Source: Chryseobacterium sp. SN22 | GTDB taxonomy: Bacteria > Bacteroidota > Bacteroidia > Flavobacteriales > Weeksellaceae | Assembly (NCBI RefSeq): GCF_008329705.1 | Contig: NZ_VTSX01000028.1 | Span: 1 to 57,682 of the forward strand | Length of the DNA stretch: 57,682 nucleotides | Direction: 5' to 3' | Shown here: positions 50,801-57,682 of the stretch, in pieces | Layout: the number at the start of each line of letters is the position of its first letter | Numbering within the stretch: the stretch's first letter is position 1 | Translations under genes and position numbers: made by a program | Notes under the pieces: model-generated | The model's database searches: none | What the model was told of the DNA's origin: nothing | What the model saw: the letters and a program-made list of their open reading frames with translations, nothing else

Positions 50801-50836
50801 CCAGCTTCCCTCTTCCGGCCAATTCATCCGATTTCC
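50801..50836 (+). repeat. Dispersed 36-base repeat, copy 2
   Basis: It matches copy 1 at 45758-45793 (31 of 36 bases). It lies 76 bases after the B2 terminator. Together the copies bracket the lectin pair in direct orientation. Confidence 0.6.
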
Positions 50837-50914
50837 ACTTCGAACTCTTGTTTTTTTAGTCTAATTTAGAATAAGATATTTTCGTTTATCGGTATTTAAT
50901 TCGCATTCAATGAT

Positions 50915-50922
50915 TAAATTTG
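50915..50922 (+). promoter_or_regulatory. TAnnTTTG box four bases before the nitroreductase start
   Basis: TAAATTTG is followed by TCTT and the ATG at 50927, the same spacing as at 19504 and 34716. Confidence 0.5.
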
Positions 50923-50926
50923 TCTT

Positions 50927-51553
50927 ATGAATTACTTGGAAGCTTTAAGCAGAAGATATTCTGTAAAGAAATTTAACAACGGTATCATCCCTCAGGAAAC
51001 CCTTCATAATATTCTCGAATCGGGAAAATTATCGGCAAGCTCCCTCGGTCTTCAGCCTTACGAAATCCTGATTGTGGAAAGTGAGGAAATGAAGAAAAAA
51101 TTAATTCCGGCTTTTTACAATCCGTCACAGATTTCCACCTGCTCCCATCTGATCGTTATTGTGGCTAAAAAAATAGTGGACGATAACTACATCAACGGGT
51201 ATTTCAGGCATATTTCCAAAGTAAGGGAAACCCCAATGGAAAAACTGGATCTTTTTAAAAACAGCATCAATCAACACATTAATCAAAAAACCCAGGATGA
51301 AATCTTCAGCTGGGCAGAAAAGCAGGCCTACATCGTTCTGGCAAACCTCATGTATGCCGCCGCGATCGAAAATGTAGATACCTGCCCGATGGAAGGCTTC
51401 CGCCAGGAACTTATTGAAGAGCTTTTAAGCATCAATCCTGAAACCGAAAAAGTAAGCGTTACCCTTGCACTGGGCTACCGTTCGGAGGAAGATCATTTTC
51501 AGCACATGAAAAAAGTGAGAAAACCAAACGAAAAATTGTTTAAATTTATTTAA
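50927..51553 (+). CDS. Nitroreductase-family NAD(P)H-dependent oxidoreductase
   Basis: A 208-residue FMN enzyme of the NfsB/nitroreductase family. RRYSVKKFNNG is the N-terminal FMN-binding motif, SASSLGLQPYEILIV the dimer/FMN strand, CPMEGF the loop over the flavin, and LALGYRSEEDHFQ the C-terminal FMN phosphate motif. Members reduce nitro compounds, quinones or dihydropteridine using NAD(P)H; the natural substrate is not evident. It is 32 bases ahead of nadB but has its own promoter box. Cytoplasmic. Confidence 0.9.
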   Translation: MNYLEALSRRYSVKKFNNGIIPQETLHNILESGKLSASSLGLQPYEILIVESEEMKKKLIPAFYNPSQISTCSHLIVIVAKKIVDDNYINGYFRHISKVRETPMEKLDLFKNSINQHINQKTQDEIFSWAEKQAYIVLANLMYAAAIENVDTCPMEGFRQELIEELLSINPETEKVSVTLALGYRSEEDHFQHMKKVRKPNEKLFKFI

Positions 51554-51585
51554 TTATTTAGACAGTTTTGTCTTAAACCAAGGAT

Positions 51586-53157
51586 ATGATAAAAGCGGAT
51601 GTATTAGTAATCGGTTCCGGAATTTCGGGACTTTCTTATGCCATAAAAGTTTCTGAGCAGCTTCCTGATGCCAAAATAATCATCGTAACAAAGTCGGACG
51701 AAGATGAAAGCAATACCAAATATGCCCAGGGCGGCCTTGCGGTAGTGACGGATTCTAAAAACGACAATTTCCAGAAACACATCGAAGATACGATGCGCGC
51801 CGGAGACGGGGAAAACAAACGCGACGTTGTGGAAATGGTCGTTACCGAAGCTCCCGCCCGGTTTAATGAAATCGTGGAATGGGGTGCGAATTTTGACATG
51901 AAAAACGGTGAATTTGCGCTGGGAAGAGAAGGCGGGCACACCGAGAACAGGATCGTACACCATAAAGACATTACCGGGTTTGAAATTGAAAGGGCTTTGC
52001 TGGAAACCGCCAACAGGAGCGAAAATATTGAGATCCTGGATCATCATTATGTAATCGACATCATCACGCAGCACCATGTTCCCGGAAAAGAACTGAATGA
52101 AGGCGATATCCACTGCTACGGAGCCTACATCCTGGATGAAAAGTCTAAAAAAATAAAAAAAATCACCTCTAAGATCACTTTGGTAGCCACCGGCGGGGCA
52201 GGCCATGTGTATAAAAACACCACCAACCCGACCATTGCCACAGGAGACGGAATTGCATTTGTCGCCAGAGCGAAAGGAAAAGTTTCCAATATGCAGTATT
52301 ACCAGTTCCATCCGACGGCTTTATACAGCAAGATCGACGGGATGCTGTTCCTCATTTCGGAAGCCGTACGCGGAGACGGGGCCAAGCTAAGGACAAAAAA
52401 AGGTGAAAAATTCATGCACAAATACGATGCGCGTGAAGAGCTGGCTTCCCGGGATATTGTTGCCCGAGCAATTGATGCCGAAATGAAAGTGACCGGTGAC
52501 GAATATGTAGGACTGGACTGTCGTGAAATGAACCGCGAAAAATTCCTCGAACATTTTCCTAATATTTATAAAAAGTGCAGGGATGAAGGCGTTGATCCTT
52601 TTACCCAGCTGATTCCTGTAGTTCCCGCCTGTCATTATTTAATGGGGGGAATCGAAGTCGACCGGGACGGGCAGTCTTCCATCCGAAACCTGTTTGGTGT
52701 GGGAGAATGTACAAACTCCGGGCTTCACGGCGCCAACAGACTGGCATCCAATTCTCTACTGGAAGGTTTGGTTTTTGGTCATAATGCGGCAATGAAAACC
52801 GTAGATCTCCTGAACGAAAATAATTTCAACTTCGATGACCTGAAAGCGGTTCCGGAATGGGATGAAGAAGGCATGAAGATCATGGACGAAATGGTAATCG
52901 TTTCTTACCTCAGGAAACAGCTTCAGGAAATGATGAGTGACCTGGTGGGTATCGTAAGAAGCAACCGCCGTCTGAATATGGCTTTGCAGAAACACCAGGA
53001 AATTGCAGCGGCCGTGGATGAAATTTACCACTACTCCATTCTTTCACCGCAATTATCGGAACTGAGAAATTTAACCACCGTGGCGCACCTCATCATTACC
53101 CAGTCGATGGAAATGACGGAAAACAAGGGGGCGTTTTATAATAAAGACTTGGTTTAA
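51586..53157 (+). CDS. nadB: L-aspartate oxidase
   Basis: A 523-residue FAD enzyme that oxidises aspartate to iminoaspartate, the first step of de novo NAD synthesis. Seen are VIGSGISGLSYA (dinucleotide fold, about residues 6-17), YAQGGLAVV, EGGHTENRIVHHKD, QFHPTALYS, GECTNSGLHGANRLASNSLLE near residue 380, and a helical C-terminal domain. This is the usual layout of the family. The third-step gene nadC follows after one intervening gene; nadA is not in the window. Confidence 0.95.
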   Translation: MIKADVLVIGSGISGLSYAIKVSEQLPDAKIIIVTKSDEDESNTKYAQGGLAVVTDSKNDNFQKHIEDTMRAGDGENKRDVVEMVVTEAPARFNEIVEWGANFDMKNGEFALGREGGHTENRIVHHKDITGFEIERALLETANRSENIEILDHHYVIDIITQHHVPGKELNEGDIHCYGAYILDEKSKKIKKITSKITLVATGGAGHVYKNTTNPTIATGDGIAFVARAKGKVSNMQYYQFHPTALYSKIDGMLFLISEAVRGDGAKLRTKKGEKFMHKYDAREELASRDIVARAIDAEMKVTGDEYVGLDCREMNREKFLEHFPNIYKKCRDEGVDPFTQLIPVVPACHYLMGGIEVDRDGQSSIRNLFGVGECTNSGLHGANRLASNSLLEGLVFGHNAAMKTVDLLNENNFNFDDLKAVPEWDEEGMKIMDEMVIVSYLRKQLQEMMSDLVGIVRSNRRLNMALQKHQEIAAAVDEIYHYSILSPQLSELRNLTTVAHLIITQSMEMTENKGAFYNKDLV

Positions 53158-53167
53158 TTTATTAATC

Positions 53168-53803
53168 ATGAAAACTCTGAATCTGAATATTCTTACAATA
53201 GTTAATGTTTTATTCTATTCAAGAATAATTTTTTCTTTGATCTGCGCTTGTGTGTTGATGTATTTGTATTCAGATAAAAATTTTAAGATAACCAACTCTT
53301 TTGATGGCTTTGCTATGATGGGATTAATTCTGTTAAGTGCTATCGGCGGAATATTTGGAGCAGATTTATTAAAGAAAATCATAGTTCCAAGATCAAAATA
53401 TCCATTGGTACTGAATCTTCTATGTAATATGAATGGTCTAGGGAAACCAAAATATTATGGAAACACAGAATTTGACTTAAATAATATTATTCAGGATAAT
53501 AGATTACGTTTAACGTTGTATTATATTAATAATCCTCAGTATCCGATCCTGACTTTTAAAGAAAATAAAATTACTTATTTCACCCAAGAATATGATTGGA
53601 ATACATTTAAATGGAAGCACACCATCGTTTCTCAGGGGAAACAGGAAAAATCCGTACTTCAATTTGAAGGTATTAATCAAAATAACATTCAAATAAAAGA
53701 TAATATAGATTTTGAAAAAATAGATGCAAAAGATAATGAAGTTCTTTTACTCTTTATCATTCATGACCTCTTGTTTGGAAAAAAATCTTCCTTTTATTAC
53801 TAA
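53168..53803 (+). CDS. AT-rich membrane protein of unknown function between nadB and nadC
   Basis: A 211-residue protein with two membrane segments near residues 10-33 and 46-66, then a soluble region of ~140 residues. The loop YWNPxY-like segments are not recognised; KIIVPRSKYPLVL and LTLYYINNPQYPILTFKEN are the most patterned parts. It starts 10 bases after the nadB stop and ends 10 bases before nadC, as if in one operon, but its base content is far lower in G+C than both. That suggests late insertion. No function can be given. Confidence 0.7.
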   Translation: MKTLNLNILTIVNVLFYSRIIFSLICACVLMYLYSDKNFKITNSFDGFAMMGLILLSAIGGIFGADLLKKIIVPRSKYPLVLNLLCNMNGLGKPKYYGNTEFDLNNIIQDNRLRLTLYYINNPQYPILTFKENKITYFTQEYDWNTFKWKHTIVSQGKQEKSVLQFEGINQNNIQIKDNIDFEKIDAKDNEVLLLFIIHDLLFGKKSSFYY

Positions 53804-53813
53804 ATTAAAAAAT

Positions 53814-54674
53814 ATGAAAAGACCGATATACGTTACCGATAAAGTTTTAAAACAATTTATTAAAAATGCTTTGGAGGAAGACATCCAGGATGGCGACCAC
53901 TCTACCCTTTCCACGATTCCGAAAGACCTGGAACAAAGCGCCAGGCTTCTGGTAAAACAGGACTGCATTCTTGCCGGAGTGGAACTGGCCGAAATTATTT
54001 TTAAAACTTTTGATAAAAACCTGAAAGTTGAAACCTTCGTAAAAGATGGGGACGCTGTAAAAGTTGGCGACACTGCTTTTATCGTAACAGGTAGCGCAAG
54101 GTCAATTCTTTCTACAGAGAGACTGGTATTAAATTGTATGCAGCGGATGAGCGGTATTGCAACATTGACCCACGACTGGGATTCCAGGTTGGTCGGAACA
54201 AAGACCAAGCTTCTGGATACCCGGAAAACCACCCCGAACTTCAGGGTCTGTGAAAAATGGGCAGTGGCCATCGGTGGCGGAACCAATCACCGGTACGGTC
54301 TTTATGATATGATCATGCTGAAAGACAACCATATCGATTACAACGGAAGCATTACCAATGCTGTGAAGATGGCCAAGGAGTATATCAAGAAGAATAAGAA
54401 AAAACTGAAAATAGAGGTTGAAACGAGAAACCTTGAGGAAGTCCAGGAAGCCATCGATGCAAAAGTCGACCGGATCATGCTCGACAATATGGATGTAAAG
54501 ACCATGAAGAAAGCGGTAAAGCTTATCAACGGCACCTGCGAAACCGAAGCATCCGGAGGAATTACCCGCGACCAGCTGAAAGAAATTGCTTCCACAGGTG
54601 TGACCTATATCTCAGCCGGAGCCCTGACACACTCGGCCGGCAATATGGATTTAAGTCTGAAAGCTGTTAAATAG
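53814..54674 (+). CDS. nadC: Nicotinate-nucleotide pyrophosphorylase (quinolinate phosphoribosyltransferase)
   Basis: Start set at MKRPIYVTDKVLKQFIK (53814), giving 286 residues; a start at 53724 would overlap the previous gene by 80 bases. It converts quinolinate and PRPP to nicotinate mononucleotide, the third step of NAD synthesis. Key motifs are EEDIQDGDHST near the N-terminus, STERLVLNCMQRMSGIAT, TRKTTPNFR, NHRYGLYDMIMLKDNH and VDRIMLDNM. A typical type II enzyme. The gene is set off from nadB by the AT-rich membrane-protein gene. Confidence 0.95.
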   Translation: MKRPIYVTDKVLKQFIKNALEEDIQDGDHSTLSTIPKDLEQSARLLVKQDCILAGVELAEIIFKTFDKNLKVETFVKDGDAVKVGDTAFIVTGSARSILSTERLVLNCMQRMSGIATLTHDWDSRLVGTKTKLLDTRKTTPNFRVCEKWAVAIGGGTNHRYGLYDMIMLKDNHIDYNGSITNAVKMAKEYIKKNKKKLKIEVETRNLEEVQEAIDAKVDRIMLDNMDVKTMKKAVKLINGTCETEASGGITRDQLKEIASTGVTYISAGALTHSAGNMDLSLKAVK

Positions 54675-54884
54675 GGATTTAATTTTCAATAAAAATAACT
54701 ATATTCTGTTAAAAATTCAATAACGTGATTTTTTTCATACGAAATTCCAATTATTATTCAATGCATTGTAAATCAGAAATTTAAACCTTATTGAGAATGA
54801 TTAAAAATTAACATACAGTTAATATTAGTTAAAATATAATTCCTCAATTTTGCAGAAAATTTAATCTAACTATTACTAACGATT
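54675..54884 (+). promoter_or_regulatory. AT-rich leader of the TonB-dependent receptor gene
   Basis: No hairpin follows nadC that could act as a clear terminator. TCAATTTTG near 54850 is one base off the TAnnTTTG box and lies about 30 bases before the start of the receptor gene. Confidence 0.35.
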
Positions 54885-57497
54885 ATGAAATTAATCAACA
54901 AATCGATTCTAACTGCAGTAATTACTTTATCTACAGCTAGTGTCTATTACGCTCAACAGGTTCAGGACACAGCAGCAAAGTCCAAAGACATTGAAGAGGT
55001 AATCCTGCGAGGTGTTACAGATATCGCTAAAGATAGAAAAACACCAGTTGCGGTATCTACTATTAAAGCAGCACAAATTCTTGAGAGACAAGGAAATCAG
55101 GAGCTTGTTGAAATGCTTAATACGACACCGTCCATCTATGCTACAAAAGGTGGTGGTGGTTTCGGAGACTCTCAGATTGTAATGCGTGGATTTGAATCCA
55201 GAAATATTGCAGTAATGGTAAACGGTATGCCTGTAAATGATATGGAAGGAGGTACTGTTTATTTTTCAAACTGGACTGGTCTTTCTGATGTAACCAGCTT
55301 TATCCAGGTACAGAGAGGTCTTGGTTCTTCTAAACTGGCCATTGCATCTGTAGGAGGTACGATGAACTTTATTACAAAATCAGCCGATATGAAAAAGGGC
55401 GGTATTGTAAGATTGGGAGTTGGTAACAATGATTATTTAAAAACTTCATTTGCTTATAATACCGGAAAATCTGATAAGGGATGGTCTTCATCATTCTTAA
55501 TGGGTAGACAATCAGGATCTACTTATATTCAAAATACAGATTACGAAGCATATACTTATTTCTTCGCTTTGGGTTGGGAAGTAAACCAAAAGCACAATTT
55601 ACAATTTACGATAACAGGAGCTCCGCAGTGGCATGACCAAAGATCTTTCGCACCTACCATTTCTGATTATATTAAATATAATCCGGATAATGACGGAACG
55701 CCGGACAGAACTTATAACAGTGACTGGGGGTATTATACAAATGCAGAAGGCAGAAGGATTGCGTTATCTAATAGATCCAACTATTATAACAAGCCTGTAA
55801 TGATGTTGAACTGGGATTGGACATTTAATGAAAAATCAAAGTTAAGTACCGTCGCTTATATGTCCAACGGTAGAGGTGGTGGAACAGGTGATCTTGGTAG
55901 GGTAAACGGAAGAAACCTTACAGCATCTGTAAATGGAGTGCCATATTTCAGAGATGCACAAGGTCTGTATAACTACGATAAATTATTTGCTGAAAATGCT
56001 GCTGTTAATGTTAATGCGGCCAATGCAGGAAGTACACTAATCCGCAGAGCTAGTATTAATTCTCACAACTGGTATGGTATCTTAGCAAATTTCCAACACA
56101 AATTGAATGATAATTGGAATTTCTCAATAGGTACAGATAATAGATATTATTATGGTTATCATTACCAGGTTATTTCAGATCTTTATGGAGCAAAAGGATA
56201 TAAAGATAATGCCAATAAAAATATAGCTCCTAACATAGTAACAGCCACTTCTGATTATAAAAAATTAAATTGGAACCCTTTTGGTGGAAGCCAGGTTCCA
56301 TTAAATGAAAGAGTAGGATTTAGCAATGATGGTGAAGTACTATGGTATAGTGGATTCGGACAAATCGAGTATTCTAAAAACGATTTATCTGCATTCATTC
56401 AAGGGTCCGTTTCAAATCAGGGATATCAGAGGATTGACGAGTTCGTTCAGGATGGTATTACTGTACAGAGAAACCAGACTGTAAACAGAAAGACCGGATT
56501 TAAAAATATCTTTGGATATAACATTAAAGGGGGTGTAAACTACAACATCGATGAAAACAATAATGTTTTTGCAAATATTGGTTATTACAGTAAGCAGCCG
56601 TTTATGAATACGGTATACCCTAGTAACCAGCAAGTGGTTAACCCTCAGCTAACGAATGAGAAAATTTTCTCTGCTGAACTTGGATACGGTTTTAGATCTG
56701 CGAAATTCAATGCAAATGTGAATGTTTACAGAACAGAGTGGAAAGACAGAGCATTAAGAAGAACAATTACGGTTCCAAACGTAACGGATGCTTATGCAGA
56801 AATGAACGGAATTACTGAAATCCACCAAGGAGTTGAGGTAGATGCAGTTTATAGACTTAATAACATTGTAGAATTTAACGGAATGTTCTCTTGGGGCGAT
56901 TACTATTATAAAGGAAATGCTACAGGTACAACATTTGATGGGAACAACAATCCTTTAACTGTTGCAGGTGATTCCAACACTACTACTCTTTATCTTGACA
57001 AAGTAAAAGTAGGAGGAACAAGCAACAACAGTATCCCGCAAATGACCGCAGCTTTAGGAGCAACCGTTAAGCCAGTAAAAGATTTGAGTATTTATGCAGG
57101 ATGGCGTTATGTAGGAAAACTCTATTCATCTATTGATATTGCTACTTTCTCAAATCCAGTAAACCAGGAAAGAGGAGTATTGAAATTACCTGATTACAAC
57201 CTAACGGATGTCGGTGTATCGTATAGAATAAGATTAAATAATCCTTCTCAATTCTTTACCATCGGAGCAAACGTTTACAACTTGTTTGATAAAACATATA
57301 TTCAGGACGGAGCTACCAACAATTTTGTTAAGCAGCAAGGTGACTTCAAAGATATTGCAGGAGGAGCCACTGCGCAGCAACAGTATAATACATATATCAA
57401 TAACCCTAATAATTTCTTCAAAGGTATTGATACGTCAAACCGTGTATTTTTCGGATTCGGAAGAACATGGGCTGCAACATTATCATTTAACTTCTAA
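54885..57497 (+). CDS. TonB-dependent outer-membrane receptor
   Basis: An 870-residue precursor. A signal peptide ends at YYA-QQV, then comes a TonB-box-like stretch (EEVILRGVTD). The plug domain runs about residues 55-170: LVEMLNTTPSIYATKGGGGFGDSQIVMRGFE, VNGMPVNDMEGG and QRGLGSSKLAIASVGGTMNFI. The rest is a 22-strand barrel ending ATLSFNF, the C-terminal aromatic signal for outer-membrane insertion. There is no carboxypeptidase-like extra N-terminal domain and no SusD partner directly downstream, so this is unlike glycan-uptake pairs. Substrate unknown; iron-siderophore or other nutrients possible. Confidence 0.9.
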   Translation: MKLINKSILTAVITLSTASVYYAQQVQDTAAKSKDIEEVILRGVTDIAKDRKTPVAVSTIKAAQILERQGNQELVEMLNTTPSIYATKGGGGFGDSQIVMRGFESRNIAVMVNGMPVNDMEGGTVYFSNWTGLSDVTSFIQVQRGLGSSKLAIASVGGTMNFITKSADMKKGGIVRLGVGNNDYLKTSFAYNTGKSDKGWSSSFLMGRQSGSTYIQNTDYEAYTYFFALGWEVNQKHNLQFTITGAPQWHDQRSFAPTISDYIKYNPDNDGTPDRTYNSDWGYYTNAEGRRIALSNRSNYYNKPVMMLNWDWTFNEKSKLSTVAYMSNGRGGGTGDLGRVNGRNLTASVNGVPYFRDAQGLYNYDKLFAENAAVNVNAANAGSTLIRRASINSHNWYGILANFQHKLNDNWNFSIGTDNRYYYGYHYQVISDLYGAKGYKDNANKNIAPNIVTATSDYKKLNWNPFGGSQVPLNERVGFSNDGEVLWYSGFGQIEYSKNDLSAFIQGSVSNQGYQRIDEFVQDGITVQRNQTVNRKTGFKNIFGYNIKGGVNYNIDENNNVFANIGYYSKQPFMNTVYPSNQQVVNPQLTNEKIFSAELGYGFRSAKFNANVNVYRTEWKDRALRRTITVPNVTDAYAEMNGITEIHQGVEVDAVYRLNNIVEFNGMFSWGDYYYKGNATGTTFDGNNNPLTVAGDSNTTTLYLDKVKVGGTSNNSIPQMTAALGATVKPVKDLSIYAGWRYVGKLYSSIDIATFSNPVNQERGVLKLPDYNLTDVGVSYRIRLNNPSQFFTIGANVYNLFDKTYIQDGATNNFVKQQGDFKDIAGGATAQQQYNTYINNPNNFFKGIDTSNRVFFGFGRTWAATLSFNF

Positions 57498-57527
57498 TCA
57501 AATAAAAACATTAGATTTTATACCTAC

Positions 57528-57557
57528 AAATCCCGGCAATTCGCCGGGATTTTTTTA
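57528..57557 (+). terminator. Terminator after the TonB-dependent receptor
   Basis: AAATCCCGGC and GCCGGGATTT form a 10-base stem with loop AATTC, followed by more T. Confidence 0.9.
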
Positions 57558-57575
57558 TTTTTAAAGAAAATTAAA

Positions 57576-57682
57576 ATGGATGAAGCGTTACAAGAATTCG
57601 TCAATTACTGGAAGAATAAAAAATATGTTATTGGTATTCTCTTAAGCGGAAGCTATGCTGTAGGTTTAGAAAATGAAAATTC
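57576..57682 (+). CDS. Nucleotidyltransferase-like protein, N-terminal fragment
   Basis: The frame starts at ATG 57576 and runs off the window end (35 codons visible). LSGSYAVGLENEN has the Gly-Ser motif of the nucleotidyltransferase superfamily (GSxAxG, where a later DxD binds metal). Small minimal nucleotidyltransferases of this type include antitoxin-like MNT proteins, but too little is visible to choose. It has a terminator just upstream and may have its own promoter. Confidence 0.45.
   Translation, partial: MDEALQEFVNYWKNKKYVIGILLSGSYAVGLENEN

Noticed and set aside
51604..52311. 235-codon frame antisense to nadB
   Set aside because: nadB motifs are complete on the plus strand; the antisense frame has no family features.
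1..57682. CRISPR arrays, tRNA or rRNA genes, prophage or insertion sequences
   Set aside because: No regularly spaced repeats, cloverleaf sequences, transposase or phage genes were seen when reading both strands. The adhesin modules repeat at protein level and are not CRISPR.

Overview
The window reads as chromosomal DNA of a flavobacterium, most likely Chryseobacterium or a close relative in the Weeksellaceae. Supporting signs are four very large surface proteins with a type B (gliding-motility-type) C-terminal sorting domain of the type IX secretion system (T9SS), TAnnTTTG promoter boxes instead of the proteobacterial -10 box, almost no Shine-Dalgarno sequences, many SCxxx lipoproteins, a bacterial GH3-family protein, and about 38-45% G+C in the core genes. 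No tRNA, rRNA, CRISPR array, prophage or transposase gene was seen. Assignments rest on reading motifs, not on database searches.

Region 1 (1-20073) is a surface-polysaccharide locus. It opens with an abrupt junction near base 125 between a fragment of a xerD-like recombinase gene (minus strand) and the 3' half of a sugar aminotransferase gene. There follow thirteen glycosyltransferases or GT domains (GT-A/GT2, GT-B/GT4, an exostosin-like GT-B enzyme and a GT-D fold enzyme), an acetyltransferase-glycosyltransferase fusion, a short epimerase, an AsnB-type amidotransferase, three left-handed beta-helix acyltransferases and a methyltransferase. No flippase or polymerase gene lies in the window. 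At 13025-14173 an MBOAT plus SGNH O-acylation pair has decayed: the MBOAT gene has lost its middle and the SGNH gene carries four frameshifts.

Region 2 (20326-23834) looks like an inorganic-carbon module: two different beta-carbonic anhydrases flank a small secreted protein and a SulP-type anion transporter.

Region 3 (23938-29490) holds pth, two paralogous lipoproteins and a tight operon of three paralogous secreted proteins with an N-terminal VGIxTxxP signature and a conserved two-cysteine C-terminal domain.

Region 4 (30041-38740) is mixed housekeeping: mfd, small lipoproteins, a small secreted protein with a DGTPDxRYK repeat, a GH3-family protein, an MFS exporter and a periplasmic protein.

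Region 5 (38771-50725) contains four giant T9SS adhesins in two pairs around dnaB and rnhA. The first pair shares one N-terminal domain and the second pair has an L-type lectin domain, but the C-terminal thirds pair crosswise, so the family is mosaic. A 36-bp repeat brackets the lectin pair.

Region 6 (50927-57682) has a nitroreductase-family protein, nadB and nadC (first and third steps of de novo NAD synthesis) split by an AT-rich membrane-protein gene, a TonB-dependent receptor, and the start of a nucleotidyltransferase-like gene cut by the window end.
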